Assembly: GCA_004026145.2 (NCBI GenBank)
Contig: CP034986.1
Span: forward strand, 18,032,933 to 18,096,932
Source: Takifugu bimaculatus
Taxonomy: Eukaryota; Chordata; Actinopteri; Tetraodontiformes; Tetraodontidae
Direction of reading: 5' to 3'
DNA: 64,000 bases
Shown here in pieces: positions 7,382 to 15,870 of the stretch. The position numbers and the translations under genes are program-made. Every line of letters begins with the position of its first letter. The stretch's first letter is position 1. A model generated the notes under the pieces. The model worked only from the letters and a program-made list of their open reading frames with translations. It made no database searches and was not told the origin of the DNA.

Positions 7382-9691
7382 TTGCCAGTATGCCGCTGGA
7401 CCCATCCATGGTCCATTGGTCTGCACAACTGGCACGGTTCCGGGTTGGATGGACCCTGGGCCAGGATTCTGGGATCCTGCCCATGGGTTAACTGGGCACT
7501 GTCGTTGCATGTGTCCCGCTTGTCCACATCCCCAACACTGGAGTATATTTGGGTACTGCAACGGCGCTGGTCCTAGTGAGGGCCCTTGATTTTGCTGTGG
7601 TCCCTGAGGTCTCCTCCATCTTCCTCTCATGGGCGGGCCGCCCCTTCCTCTACCAGCTATTGGTTGTTGGGTGCTTCCTCCCTGATTGAGGTAGAAATGG
7701 ATTGGTGGCATCGGCTGGGCTTGAGGTTGGCCAGTAGGTGGCACTGCGGGGAGAATCTGGGGCATAACAGGTGCCGCCTGGGGAGCGGGAGGTAGAGACA
7801 TTACAGGTGTGACTACAGGTGCTTGCGTTACCCTCTCCATTTCTGGTTCCTTCTCGGGTTCTGGGTTGGCTGCTCTCACAGCTGCTTGAGACTTGGGCTT
7901 TTCGCGCTCCTTCTTTTGTTTTGCCAGCTCCCCGATCTGCAGTTGAGTCAGCTTATTCGCCATCATCTTGTTCTGGTTGTCAAGGGCCTGTTTCTCAGCC
8001 CTGTAAGCATTTACATAGTGTATTATATGTTCGGAGAAAACGGGCCATGTCAGTTTCATCAATCCTACCACCCCGTTCAATTTGGTCTGCACCTCTTTGG
8101 GCATGGCATTCTTTACATACATCATGAACAAAGCTTTCGTTGTTTCTGTACTGTCCCACTCACTCCCAGTCTCGGCCCTCCACATCTTCTGATAGTTGTG
8201 CAGGAACTGAGAGGGACTTTCTTCTTCCTTTAGGGTCTCCTTTTCTAGTTTGGAGGGATCCATTCGTGAGGGGTATTTTTCCCTCAGAATTTCCCACACT
8301 CGTGTGCGTAGTTGGTCGAAGGATACCCCATCATGCTGGTGTGACTCTGTCATCGCACCGTATCCAGCGTCTCTGAAGATCTCTGCCGTCGCTGTTTGTC
8401 CTGCCGTCTTTATCAACAATGCTTTGATGTCGCCTGCTGCCAACTTGATTCCTCCAGTGATCTCCTCCAGTTTTTCGATCCATCTGTCAGCTCCTTCTGC
8501 CATGGGAGTCAGTTTTCCTGCAAGCGTTATCATGTCCATAAATGACCATGGTACATACCGATAGTCATTCTGCGCTCCCTTGGTTATCAGTGGGCACATC
8601 CCTTGGCATATTTCATCTGGTTCGGTGTCTCGGGGTTGATCCTTTCGCTGTCGCAGCCTCATCCGACTCTCTGTTCCCCTTCTGTCCATCTGTAGTTGTA
8701 CGTTATAGGTTCGTTCTGACCTCTTAGTGCTGGACACCACTACATCGCCGCTCCTATCTCGGTATGGTAGCAACCAGCTCCCCTCGGAGGTGTCTTCACT
8801 CTGCTGGTCCGCATTGCTGTCGCTTTCTCCTTGATCGTCATCCTCCTCTTCAATCTGGCTCTCCGGCTCGTCTTCCTCCTTCCGGTCGTCAGGCAGGTTT
8901 TTCTGTGAAACGTCTGGTAGACTTTTCTGTGAAACTTCTGGCAGATTTTTCTGTGAGACTTTAGTCTCCACCGCTTCACTATCTTTTATTAACTCTTGTA
9001 GCCGTTCTTCTTCTTTCCTCATTCTTTCCTTCATTCTTTCATTTTCTTTTTTCATTCTCTCATTTTCTTTTTTCATTCTCTCATTTTCTTTTTCCATTCT
9101 TTCATTTTCTTTTTCCTGCATCTCCTCCCTTTCCCTACCATTCTTGTCCTCACTCTTATGTGTGTGCTTTCTAAATGCTCCCTCACTCAGGTGTGATTGT
9201 GATGTCGTGGTGCACGCATCCTTCTGGCTGCTACTCGGCTGTTCCCTCTCTCCTTCCTCATCTTCATTTATTACAACCCTTATTTTACCTGTAATCATTC
9301 CTCCTGCTCTCTCCTCATCCCTTATTACAAACTGTCCTGCCCTGTCTGGTGAGTAAGGTGGGGGCCTGTTGTCAGTACCTTTGTGTACTCCCGGGTCCCG
9401 CGTGGCCTCCATCCTGAAGTATTGCAGGATGTCCCTCTGCTCAGCATTTCCCAGCCTTTTCCACATGTGAGTTTCTTCATACTTTTTATCTTTATTTCTT
9501 AGCTCCTCCTCCACCTTATCACATCTCCTAGGATCAAAACTGCCTTCGAGAGGCCATTTATTTCTACCTGATGTAATTTTATGCCAATTTTTCATACATT
9601 TTTGGATTTTTCGTTTGTTCGCCGGATGCGTGGCAAGAATTACCTTTACTGGCGTTATTTCGTTTGTATTTTTGCTTGAGTTGGAACCCAT
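7379..9691 (-). CDS. gag: Retroviral Gag polyprotein
   Basis: The 770-residue frame starts M-G-S-N-S-S, a fitting N-myristoylation signal for membrane targeting of matrix. A P-P-P-Y late-budding motif lies at 110-113 and would recruit NEDD4-type ligases. Residues about 188-238 are a highly charged coiled coil that includes four exact-length heptads (K-E-N-E-R-M-x). Three copies of an 8-residue V-S-Q-K-x-L-P repeat follow at 245-268, then an acidic stretch at 272-300. The capsid-like region is about 370-600. A Pro/Gln-rich linker and a basic RG-rich patch (680-694) precede one CCHC zinc knuckle (C719-x2-C722-x4-H727-x4-C732) for genome RNA binding. Gag is longer than typical gammaretroviral Gag (about 540), largely because of the repeat-rich region. 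It ends at the amber codon that leads into pol. Confidence 0.93.
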   Translation of the reverse strand: MGSNSSKNTNEITPVKVILATHPANKRKIQKCMKNWHKITSGRNKWPLEGSFDPRRCDKVEEELRNKDKKYEETHMWKRLGNAEQRDILQYFRMEATRDPGVHKGTDNRPPPYSPDRAGQFVIRDEERAGGMITGKIRVVINEDEEGEREQPSSSQKDACTTTSQSHLSEGAFRKHTHKSEDKNGREREEMQEKENERMEKENERMKKENERMKKENERMKERMRKEEERLQELIKDSEAVETKVSQKNLPEVSQKSLPDVSQKNLPDDRKEEDEPESQIEEEDDDQGESDSNADQQSEDTSEGSWLLPYRDRSGDVVVSSTKRSERTYNVQLQMDRRGTESRMRLRQRKDQPRDTEPDEICQGMCPLITKGAQNDYRYVPWSFMDMITLAGKLTPMAEGADRWIEKLEEITGGIKLAAGDIKALLIKTAGQTATAEIFRDAGYGAMTESHQHDGVSFDQLRTRVWEILREKYPSRMDPSKLEKETLKEEESPSQFLHNYQKMWRAETGSEWDSTETTKALFMMYVKNAMPKEVQTKLNGVVGLMKLTWPVFSEHIIHYVNAYRAEKQALDNQNKMMANKLTQLQIGELAKQKKEREKPKSQAAVRAANPEPEKEPEMERVTQAPVVTPVMSLPPAPQAAPVMPQILPAVPPTGQPQAQPMPPIHFYLNQGGSTQQPIAGRGRGGPPMRGRWRRPQGPQQNQGPSLGPAPLQYPNILQCWGCGQAGHMQRQCPVNPWAGSQNPGPGSIQPGTVPVVQTNGPWMGPAAYWQ
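8888..8959 (-). repeat. 24-bp tandem repeat (x3) in gag
   Basis: Three in-frame copies of a 24-bp unit encode the octapeptide V-S-Q-K-(N/S)-L-P-(E/D) at Gag residues 245-268. The copies are nearly identical, so this is a recent local duplication within the open frame. Confidence 0.9.
9029..9112 (-). repeat. 21-bp tandem repeat (x4) coding for coiled-coil heptads in gag
   Basis: Four copies of a 21-bp unit encode the heptad K-E-N-E-R-M-(K/E) at Gag residues 194-221. A 21-bp DNA repeat adds whole heptads, so copy number would change coiled-coil length without breaking its register. Confidence 0.9.
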
Positions 9692-10570
9692 GCTTTATGG
9701 CAATTCACAGTGACCTTTTGGTGACCTTTACAGATTCTTTCTTTTAATCCCCTTTTTTCTTTTCCTCCTTCCGCCCCAGCTCTTGACCAACACAGACTCA
9801 GTTTGCTTTCATCTGTACAAGACTGGTGATTTTAGTTAGTTGCTTCAACGTTACTACTTTTCTTTATTATGTTTACTATTACACTTTACTATGTTTATCT
9901 TTATGCCTTTATGTTCAATTCTCTATGTCTACATCTATATCCTTTCACTCACATTACTTATTCACACAACAACAATACAATATTTCAACACATCAAAAAA
10001 CGTTTTACCTTTCACTGCTCCCTGCAGTTTTCTCTTTCCCTGCCTAGGACCACTCCTCGAAAAGGCTCAGTGGTTGACGTCTCCTCCGGCGGTACTTTTA
10101 ACTTTGATCAATACATACCCCTGTATGATTGTCCTTAATAACACAACTCTTTATAAAACAACCTTTTACTTAGCCTACTTGTTCCTTACACCGTCTTTCT
10201 ATTCTCTCCCTGGATAACTTTCGTTCCAGCCCGTCTGATTGAACTTTCCCTGTTCGCTCTTCCCGTACACCACCAACATGTACACTATTGTTCCTGTACC
10301 TGTAAGTGATAGGGCAATCCAAACACAAATTAACAGATTAAATACACATTTTTCAATCACATCCATCTATGTTCCGATCATACATTCAATGTTGGGCTCG
10401 CTTACCAGCTATTACTGCTCATACACACAATTCGTGTTTTTTATTTATTTATTATTTATTTTTTTTTTTTTATGTTCTAGGTTCTTAGGAGACAGTTTTA
10501 CTGGTACCTTCAAACCACAGGTGTCCGACGGAGGCCGGATTCCCATTAATTTCAAAAATAAAAAGGAATT
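9692..10570 (-). other. Proviral 5' leader / intron between splice donor and gag
   Basis: About 880 bases between the splice donor and the gag ATG, unusually long. No frame of note is present; one 26-codon ATG frame starts near 10,279. Near 10,437-10,475 there is a long T/A-rich run (A-rich on the retroviral strand). The packaging signal should lie here, but I cannot identify it by eye. Confidence 0.6.
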
Positions 10571-10574
10571 TTGG

Positions 10575-10590
10575 TATCTCACCTGTTATT
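10575..10590 (-). promoter_or_regulatory. Major retroviral splice donor
   Basis: The minus strand reads AACAG|GTGAGAT, with the last exon base at 10583 and GT at 10582-10581. It is a near-perfect donor about 80 bases downstream of the primer binding site, as expected for the shared leader exon of env and accessory mRNAs. Confidence 0.8.
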
Positions 10591-10661
10591 GGGTGGATAA
10601 GTGGGCCCGTGGGGTTCCCAGCCTCCGTTCAGCACCCGCAGCCGTCAGGTCCAGCCGCTGC

Positions 10662-10679
10662 CTCCTGGCTGGCTCGCCA
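10662..10679 (-). promoter_or_regulatory. Primer binding site, tRNA-Arg
   Basis: The minus strand reads TGGCGAGCCAGCCAGGAG. Its complement, CTCCTGGCTGGCTCGCCA, matches all 18 bases of the 3' end of vertebrate tRNA-Arg(ACG) with CCA, as I remember that tRNA. It lies 4 bases after the CA that ends the LTR. A tRNA-Arg primer is rare among retroviruses and is reported for snakehead retrovirus. Confidence 0.9.
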
Positions 10680-10836
10680 AAACTGTCGTGGATTTTCCCC
10701 TACGCTAATACACTCAAACTTTATGTTTTCATTAAGTCAATATACCTATGCCAGTGCCAATGAATTGAGGTGCGAGGATACCACAACAAGGTCGAATGAT
10801 GAGTCAGGGTCAGCTGGTTCACGATCCAAACAATGG

Positions 10837-10842
10837 TTTATT
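10837..10842 (-). terminator. LTR polyadenylation signal AATAAA
   Basis: AATAAA on the minus strand lies about 71 bases downstream of the TATA box. This places it inside R, as in many retroviruses. In this 5' LTR it must be bypassed; in the 3' copy it would end transcripts. Confidence 0.75.
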
Positions 10843-10912
10843 GTTGATCCACAATTCACCATGCATGAGAAGTAGCCCGGGCTAAGTCTGAAGTCTGACA
10901 AGCATCACCCCT

Positions 10913-10920
10913 CTTTTATA
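10913..10920 (-). promoter_or_regulatory. LTR TATA box
   Basis: TATAAAAG on the minus strand, in a C/G-rich context, about 25-30 bases before the predicted cap site near 10,888. This is the U3 core promoter of the provirus. Confidence 0.8.
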
Positions 10921-11775
10921 CTATTTGGAGTCTGGGGCTTACTCCGCCCCGGACTCCCTCATTTGGTTAGCTTTTCTCACTCATTTTCCACCTTTAAGTA
11001 TCATTTAACATACCTATCAGAGGTCAGGTGTACCCTACAGGGTTTTTTTAAAAGCAGACATCTCCTTATTCAAACCGACCACACCTCGGCTACCCTCCTA
11101 CTTTTCTATTTAACCCATTGTTATCTTCAGCATGTTTTCAAACAGGGATACATATACATGGTAATTTACCACAGAGTTCAAATAGTGACATGCACTTACT
11201 GCCGGTAATCAATCAGTAATAGTGATGGCTCGTACATCTGGTATAGGTCACACATAGATTATATCAATTCTCTAAGTACGCTTTATGGTAGGCTAAGTAT
11301 GGGCTACACACAGGTTATATTGGCCCTCTACCTTACATATGTAATTTTAAGCACTCAGCTGCCCTAATCACAAGGCCTACTCACTAAGTCAAAAGGTAAA
11401 TATTGAAACCACACATTTTGCTTCTGATGCCGTATGCCTTCTACCCTTCTTCACTACAGGCTAAATTTATTAGACCCAAAGTGACCTGACAAACCAGGGT
11501 CCAGACCAGGATGCAGAGTTGTAGTCTTACACACCTCTCTGCTGCTTCCATAGAACCCTCATCCACCAACAATAACATATTTAACACTTTAGAGGTGGTC
11601 TCTGTTCCATGGTTAAAAGTTCACCAAGCACAGAGCAGGGGAGCGGTCAATCACCATAATCTCATTAAAATTAATATCAAAGCACAAGTTTTGATATATT
11701 AGATCTCTTTTGTGTAAATCCTTTTTAGTACACGACCTAATAGCGGATCATTACATTGTTTTTTTTTTTGTCTTA

Positions 11776-12597
11776 CTGAGACCTGGCTTCAGGAGGAGGA
11801 GTATGTTAGCTTAAATGAATCTACTCCTCCTACCCATCTTAATTATCATATCCCTCATGTTACTGGTTGAGGAGGGGGAGTGGCAGCAATCTATCACTCC
11901 AAGTTATTAATTAATCCTAGACCAAAACATGGCTCCAGTTCATTTGAAAGCCTGACTCTTGGCATCACCCATCTGAACTGGAAGGCAGAAAAGCCACTTT
12001 TGTTTGTAGTTGTTTATCGGCCCCCTGCTGGGCCACATTCAGAGTTCCGAGTTCTCTGATCTCTTATCTGACTTGGTCCTTAGAACAGACAAATTCATTA
12101 TCATTGGAGACGTTAATATCCATGTGGACATTGTAAATGACAGCTTTAGAAATGGCTTCATTTCATTACTTGAGTCAGTTGGTTTCCTCCAGCAGATAAA
12201 CCAACCAACTCATAGCTTCAGCCACAGCCTTGATCTAGTTCTGGCTTATGGTGTTGAGGTAGAACATGTGTCAGTGTTCCCTCAGAACCCACTCCTGTCA
12301 GATCATTCTTTGAACACTTTTACATTTATGATTAAGGATTCTTCTGTGCTCAGAGCACAGTCTTACTATAGCAGATGTCTTTCAGATAATGCTGTAGCTA
12401 AGTTTAAGGAAGCAATCCCTGCGTTGATCCCAGGACCACTGTGTGTTTCCCCAGGGATCAGTCATTATAATCTTAGCCCTGCTGAGGTTGACTCTATTGC
12501 TGAAGGTGCAGCAACCTTACTGAGAATCACGCTTGATTCTGTTGCCCCCCTGAAAAAGAAAATAGTAAATCAGAGGAGGTGTGGCCCCCTGTTATAA
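11776..12597 (+). pseudogene. LINE endonuclease remnant (L2-like)
   Basis: Translated segments include L-T-E-T-W-L near the start, V-Y-R-P-P, a G-D-x-N-I-H motif and L-S-D-H-S. This is the order of APE-type LINE endonucleases, which nick target DNA for target-primed reverse transcription. An in-frame stop (at about 11,867) and a frame shift near 12,030 break the first part. From 12,010 an open stretch of 195 codons remains. Confidence 0.8.
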
Positions 12598-12793
12598 TTC
12601 ACATATCAGGACCCTCAAGCACAAAGTGCGAAGACTAGAAAGGAAGTGGCATTCTTGTAAAATAGACAGCTACCATTTAGCCTGGAAAGACTGTCTATTA
12701 GTTTACAAAAAGGCCCTTCGCAAGGCTAGAACAGCTTAGTTTTCTTCTTTAATTGAGGAAAATAAGAGCAACCCCAGGTTTCTTTTCAGCACT

Positions 12794-13947
12794 GTGGCCA
12801 AATTAACCAAGAGTCACAGTGTTTTAGATCCACATATCCCTTCTTCCCTTAGTGGTGAAAACTTCATGAGCTTCTTCACTGATAAAGTTCTAGCTATCAG
12901 AGAAAAAACTAACCAGGCCATCCCAACTACTGGACCATCACCAGATGTGCTGACTGTGGGAACATGCAGGTTCTCCAACGAGCCCTTAAACTCCTTCAGC
13001 CCTATATATTTTTGCTAATTCAGAAATCCAAGACCACCACGCCTCTTTTAGATCCCATCCCAACACACCCGTTGAAGGATGTTTTACCATTGATAGGCAG
13101 TTCTATCCTGGACCAGATCAATGGTTCTTTAGTGTCAGGTTATGTACCCCGGTCCTACAAGGTGGCAGTGATTAAGCCGTTGCTTAAAAAAACATCACTA
13201 GATCCTGATGTATTAGCAAATTATAGGCCAATATCCAACCTTCCTTTTATCTCTAAAGTTCTTGAGAAGGTGGTGGTGACTCAGTTACTGGAGCACCTGC
13301 AGAGGAACAGCCTGTTTGAGATGTTTCAGTCAGGCTTTAGAGCTCATCACAGCACAGAAACAGCACTTCTTAAAGTTACTAATGATCTTCTCATAGCTTC
13401 AGATCATGGACTGGTCTCTATGCTGGTTCTGCTGGATCTCAGTGCTGCTTTTGATACAGTTGATCACAGCATCCTGTTACATAGACTGGAACATATGATT
13501 GGGATTAAAGGGACAGCACTAGACTGGTTTAGATCATATTTATCTGATAGATACCAGTTTGCCCATGTCCATGGTGTTCCCTCCTCATACAGTAGGGTTA
13601 GCCATGGAGTTCCTCAAGGTTCTGTACTTGGACCAATCCTCTTCACATTGTACATGCTTCCCTTAGGGAACATTATTCAGCAGCATGGGATAAATTTTCA
13701 TTGTTATGCTGATGACACCCAGCTTTATTTATCCATGAAACCAGAGGAGACAGAGAAGTTAGTGAAGCTCCAGACCTGTCTTAAAGACATAAAGTCCTGG
13801 ATGTCTTCAAATTGCCTTCTCCTTAACTCAGGAAAAACTGAGGTCATGGTGTTTGGTCCTGAACCTCTCAGGGATAGATTAGATCACATGATCGCTCTAG
13901 ATGGTATCTTATTAACATTTAGTCTCTCTGTGAGGAATCTAGGAGTA
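12794..13947 (+). pseudogene. LINE reverse transcriptase, N-terminal and catalytic part (interrupted)
   Basis: The reverse transcriptase is recognisable from 12,794 through a shift near 12,990 and then a 340-codon open stretch. Conserved blocks include N-Y-R-P-I-S-N, D-L-S-A-A-F-D-T-V, G-V-P-Q-G-S-V-L-G-P and the catalytic Y-A-D-D (about 13,708-13,719). The coding stretch ends where the pogo-like transposon entered at 13,948. Confidence 0.85.
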
Positions 13948-15330
13948 CCGTATTTTCACGACTATAAGGCCCACCTAAAAGCCTAGAATCTTCTAAAAAA
14001 TCTACGGTGCGCCTTTTAACCCGGAGCGCCTTTTGTATGGATTACGGTAATATTGGTTAATCGGGCTACCGTAGTCAGTAGGCGTGGCCGAGGTAACAGC
14101 AGTAAATTCAGTCCGAAACCGTTTCTGTCTGTAAAGACCCCAAAATGGCTCCTTGCAAGAGACGCGCTTTTGACGCAGAGTTCAAACTGAAGGCTATCAG
14201 TCACGCAGTTGAACACGGAAATAGAGCAGCGGCAAGAGAATTTAACGTGAACGAATCAATGGTGTGGAAGTGGAGGAAGCAACAAGACGACCTGCGCCAG
14301 GTAAAGAAGACTCAACGGAGCTTCCGAGGAAACAAAGCAAGAAGTGGATTAACAAAGGAACTCCAGCCGCTAGATATTGGTGTCAACGGGGCATTCAAAA
14401 CTAGACTGCGAACTGCGTGGGACCAGTGGATGACGAACGGCGCACACACGTTCACCAAGACGGGGAGACGGCGCCGAGCGTCATACGTCACTATCTGCCA
14501 GTGGATCGTAAATGCCTGGGCATCGACCGTGGTCCGAGCTTTCAGGAAGGCAGGGATTGTCACTGAAATGCCAGACAACACCAGCGACACCGACCCTGAT
14601 GACGACTTTGACGAGACGGAGCCGGCCATGTTGGACGCCGTATTCGCACAACTGTTCAATTCGGACACCGAAGAAGAAGAATTTGAGGGATTCCTGGATG
14701 AGGAATGAAGTGATCTTTACGTGTTTCTTTTGTGTGTTTACAACTTAACAAGGCTGGTCATACTGTGAATATGGAAATTACCGTTTGAACAACGTTGTTA
14801 TACTGCTATTGTTATATTGCTATTGCTATCGCTTTGCACTACTTCGAGAGTTTGAGTTACCGTATATTGTGTTTGCACTAACGTTTGATTTACCGCAACG
14901 GTACTACGTGATAAAAATGTTGCACTAAATCGAAGATTTATTAAACTCCACTATCCACTTGTGATAAAAATGTTGCACTGCCTGTTATAACTCGCTGTTA
15001 TTAAACGAACTGTGTTACGCGAAAACACTACGTCACTCGGGAAAAATAATAAAACAGCTGTTTATTCGTTTTGGGAGTGAATAGAGTTGTGAGAACGACG
15101 GTTTGTATTCTATTAATAAAGTTTGACTGACTTATCTGGCTGTTTTATTGACATTCCTTTTAGCGCAGCTCGATCTAGTGAACGCGTCATGAAACCACAG
15201 GCACTACGCAGTTTCTATGCTATGCGCCTTATAACACGGTGCGCCCTGTGTATGAAAATATTTCTAAAATAGGCTGTTAATTGAAGGTGCGCCCTATAAT
15301 ACGGCGCGCCTTATAGTTGTGAAAATACGG
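13948..15330 (+). mobile_element. pogo-like (Tc1/mariner) DNA transposon, internally deleted, 1,383 bp
   Basis: Terminal inverted repeats read ccgtattttcacgactataagg at the left, and the right end is its inverse with one mismatch. The element is flanked by TA on both sides (13,946-47 and 15,331-32). The neighbouring LINE sequence is continuous across it, which proves insertion at a single TA. Subterminal GCGCC-rich repeats recur inside both ends. It encodes one short protein (14,145-14,708). Confidence 0.88.
14145..14708 (+). CDS. pogo-like transposase derivative: HTH joined to C-terminal part, catalytic core missing
   Basis: The 187-residue frame starts with a basic region and a helix-turn-helix of psq/Brinker type (residues about 8-50: A-E-F-K-L-K-A-I, N-V-N-E-S-M-V-W-K-W-R). 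Such domains bind the transposon ends. It then jumps to a segment typical of the C-terminal end of pogo-type DDE domains (L-Q-P-L-D-I-G-V-N, residues about 75-83, and I-C-Q-W-I-V-N-A-W) and ends in an acidic tail (E-E-E-E-F-E-G-F). The central catalytic part (DDE/D) is absent. Yet the frame is clean from ATG to stop. It cannot transpose itself; it could bind ends and act as a repressor, but that is inference. Confidence 0.7.
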   Translation: MAPCKRRAFDAEFKLKAISHAVEHGNRAAAREFNVNESMVWKWRKQQDDLRQVKKTQRSFRGNKARSGLTKELQPLDIGVNGAFKTRLRTAWDQWMTNGAHTFTKTGRRRRASYVTICQWIVNAWASTVVRAFRKAGIVTEMPDNTSDTDPDDDFDETEPAMLDAVFAQLFNSDTEEEEFEGFLDEE

Positions 15331-15870
15331 TAACTTTTGATCAAAATCTCTCCTTCAACTCACACATTAAAACAGTCTCTAGAAGTGCCTTTTTTCATCT
15401 GAATAACAACACAAAGATCAGGAAACTACTGACGCGGCATGATGCTGAAAAGGTAGTCTATGCATTTGTTACTTCTAGGCTGGACTATTGTAATTCTTTA
15501 TTATCAGGGTGTCCAAACACCTCTTTAAGAAGCCTCCAGCTTATCCAAAATGCTGCAGCCAGAGTTCTGACAGGTATTGACAAAAGAGATCACATAACTC
15601 CTGTACTGGCGTCGCTTCATTGGCTGCCCGTTAAATATAGAATAATTTTTAAAACCCTTCTTCTGACCTGCAAGATCCTCAGAGGCCTAGCTCCATCCTA
15701 CCTGGAGGAGCTAGTGACACCTTACCAGCCCAATAGACCGCTCCGCTCTCAGAATGCTGGTCTACTTATGGTTCATAGAGTTTCTAGGAGTAGAATGGGG
15801 GGCCGAGCATTTAGCTACCAGGCCCCCCTGCTATGGAACGAGCTCCCTGTCCAGGTACGGGAGGCTTACG
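15331..15870 (+). pseudogene. LINE C-terminal region after the insertion
   Basis: Continuation of copy A: the DNA encodes the post-RT region (V-T-S-R-L-D-Y-C-N-S-L, G-L-A-P-S-Y-L-E-E-L, P-Y-Q-P-N-R-P-L-R) found again in copies at 48.4 kb and 52.3-52.5 kb. The frame is broken in places. Similarity stops after about 15,866. Confidence 0.8.

Larger units (their letters stand above)
1..11450 (-). mobile_element. Endogenous retrovirus, near-complete provirus (3' LTR outside window)
   Basis: On the minus strand the order is 5' LTR, tRNA-Arg primer binding site, splice donor, gag, amber codon, pol, env and a further 3' frame. Gag, pol and env are all open over full length, which suggests a young insertion. 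The gamma/epsilon-like traits are amber-separated gag and pol in one frame, one CCHC zinc knuckle, and a transmembrane subunit with a CX6CC motif. tRNA-Arg priming and an extra 3' frame are, as far as I recall, traits of snakehead retrovirus, so a relative in fish is my best guess. No sequence in 1-843 repeats the right-hand LTR, so the 3' LTR must lie to the left of the window. The right boundary (about 11,450) is approximate because no second LTR or target duplication is visible to fix it. Confidence 0.93.
10684..11450 (-). repeat. 5' LTR of the provirus (outer boundary approximate)
   Basis: The inner end is fixed by the terminal CA (10684) next to the primer binding site. The promoter and poly(A) signals below define U3, R and U5: transcription should start near 10,885-10,890 and R should end near 10,815. 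The outer end cannot be fixed because the partner LTR is off the window. L2-like LINE sequence begins by about 11,460-11,500, so the LTR is at most about 770 bases and perhaps shorter. Confidence 0.7.
11460..15870 (+). mobile_element. L2/Maui-like LINE copy A, decayed, split by a pogo-like insertion
   Basis: The plus strand carries endonuclease then reverse transcriptase parts of an L2-clade LINE, closely alike to other copies in this window at 46,984-48,660 and 51,922-53,935. The frame is broken by stops and shifts. The body is interrupted exactly at a TA by the element at 13,948-15,330, and the sequence resumes at 15,331 without loss. The 3' end diverges after about 15,866 and lacks the (ATTG)n tail seen in the other copies. 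The 5' limit is approximate. Confidence 0.85.

Noticed and set aside
10735..10880. 38-codon minus frame within R-U5 of the LTR
   Set aside because: Short, overlaps control signals and has no recognisable feature; probably chance.
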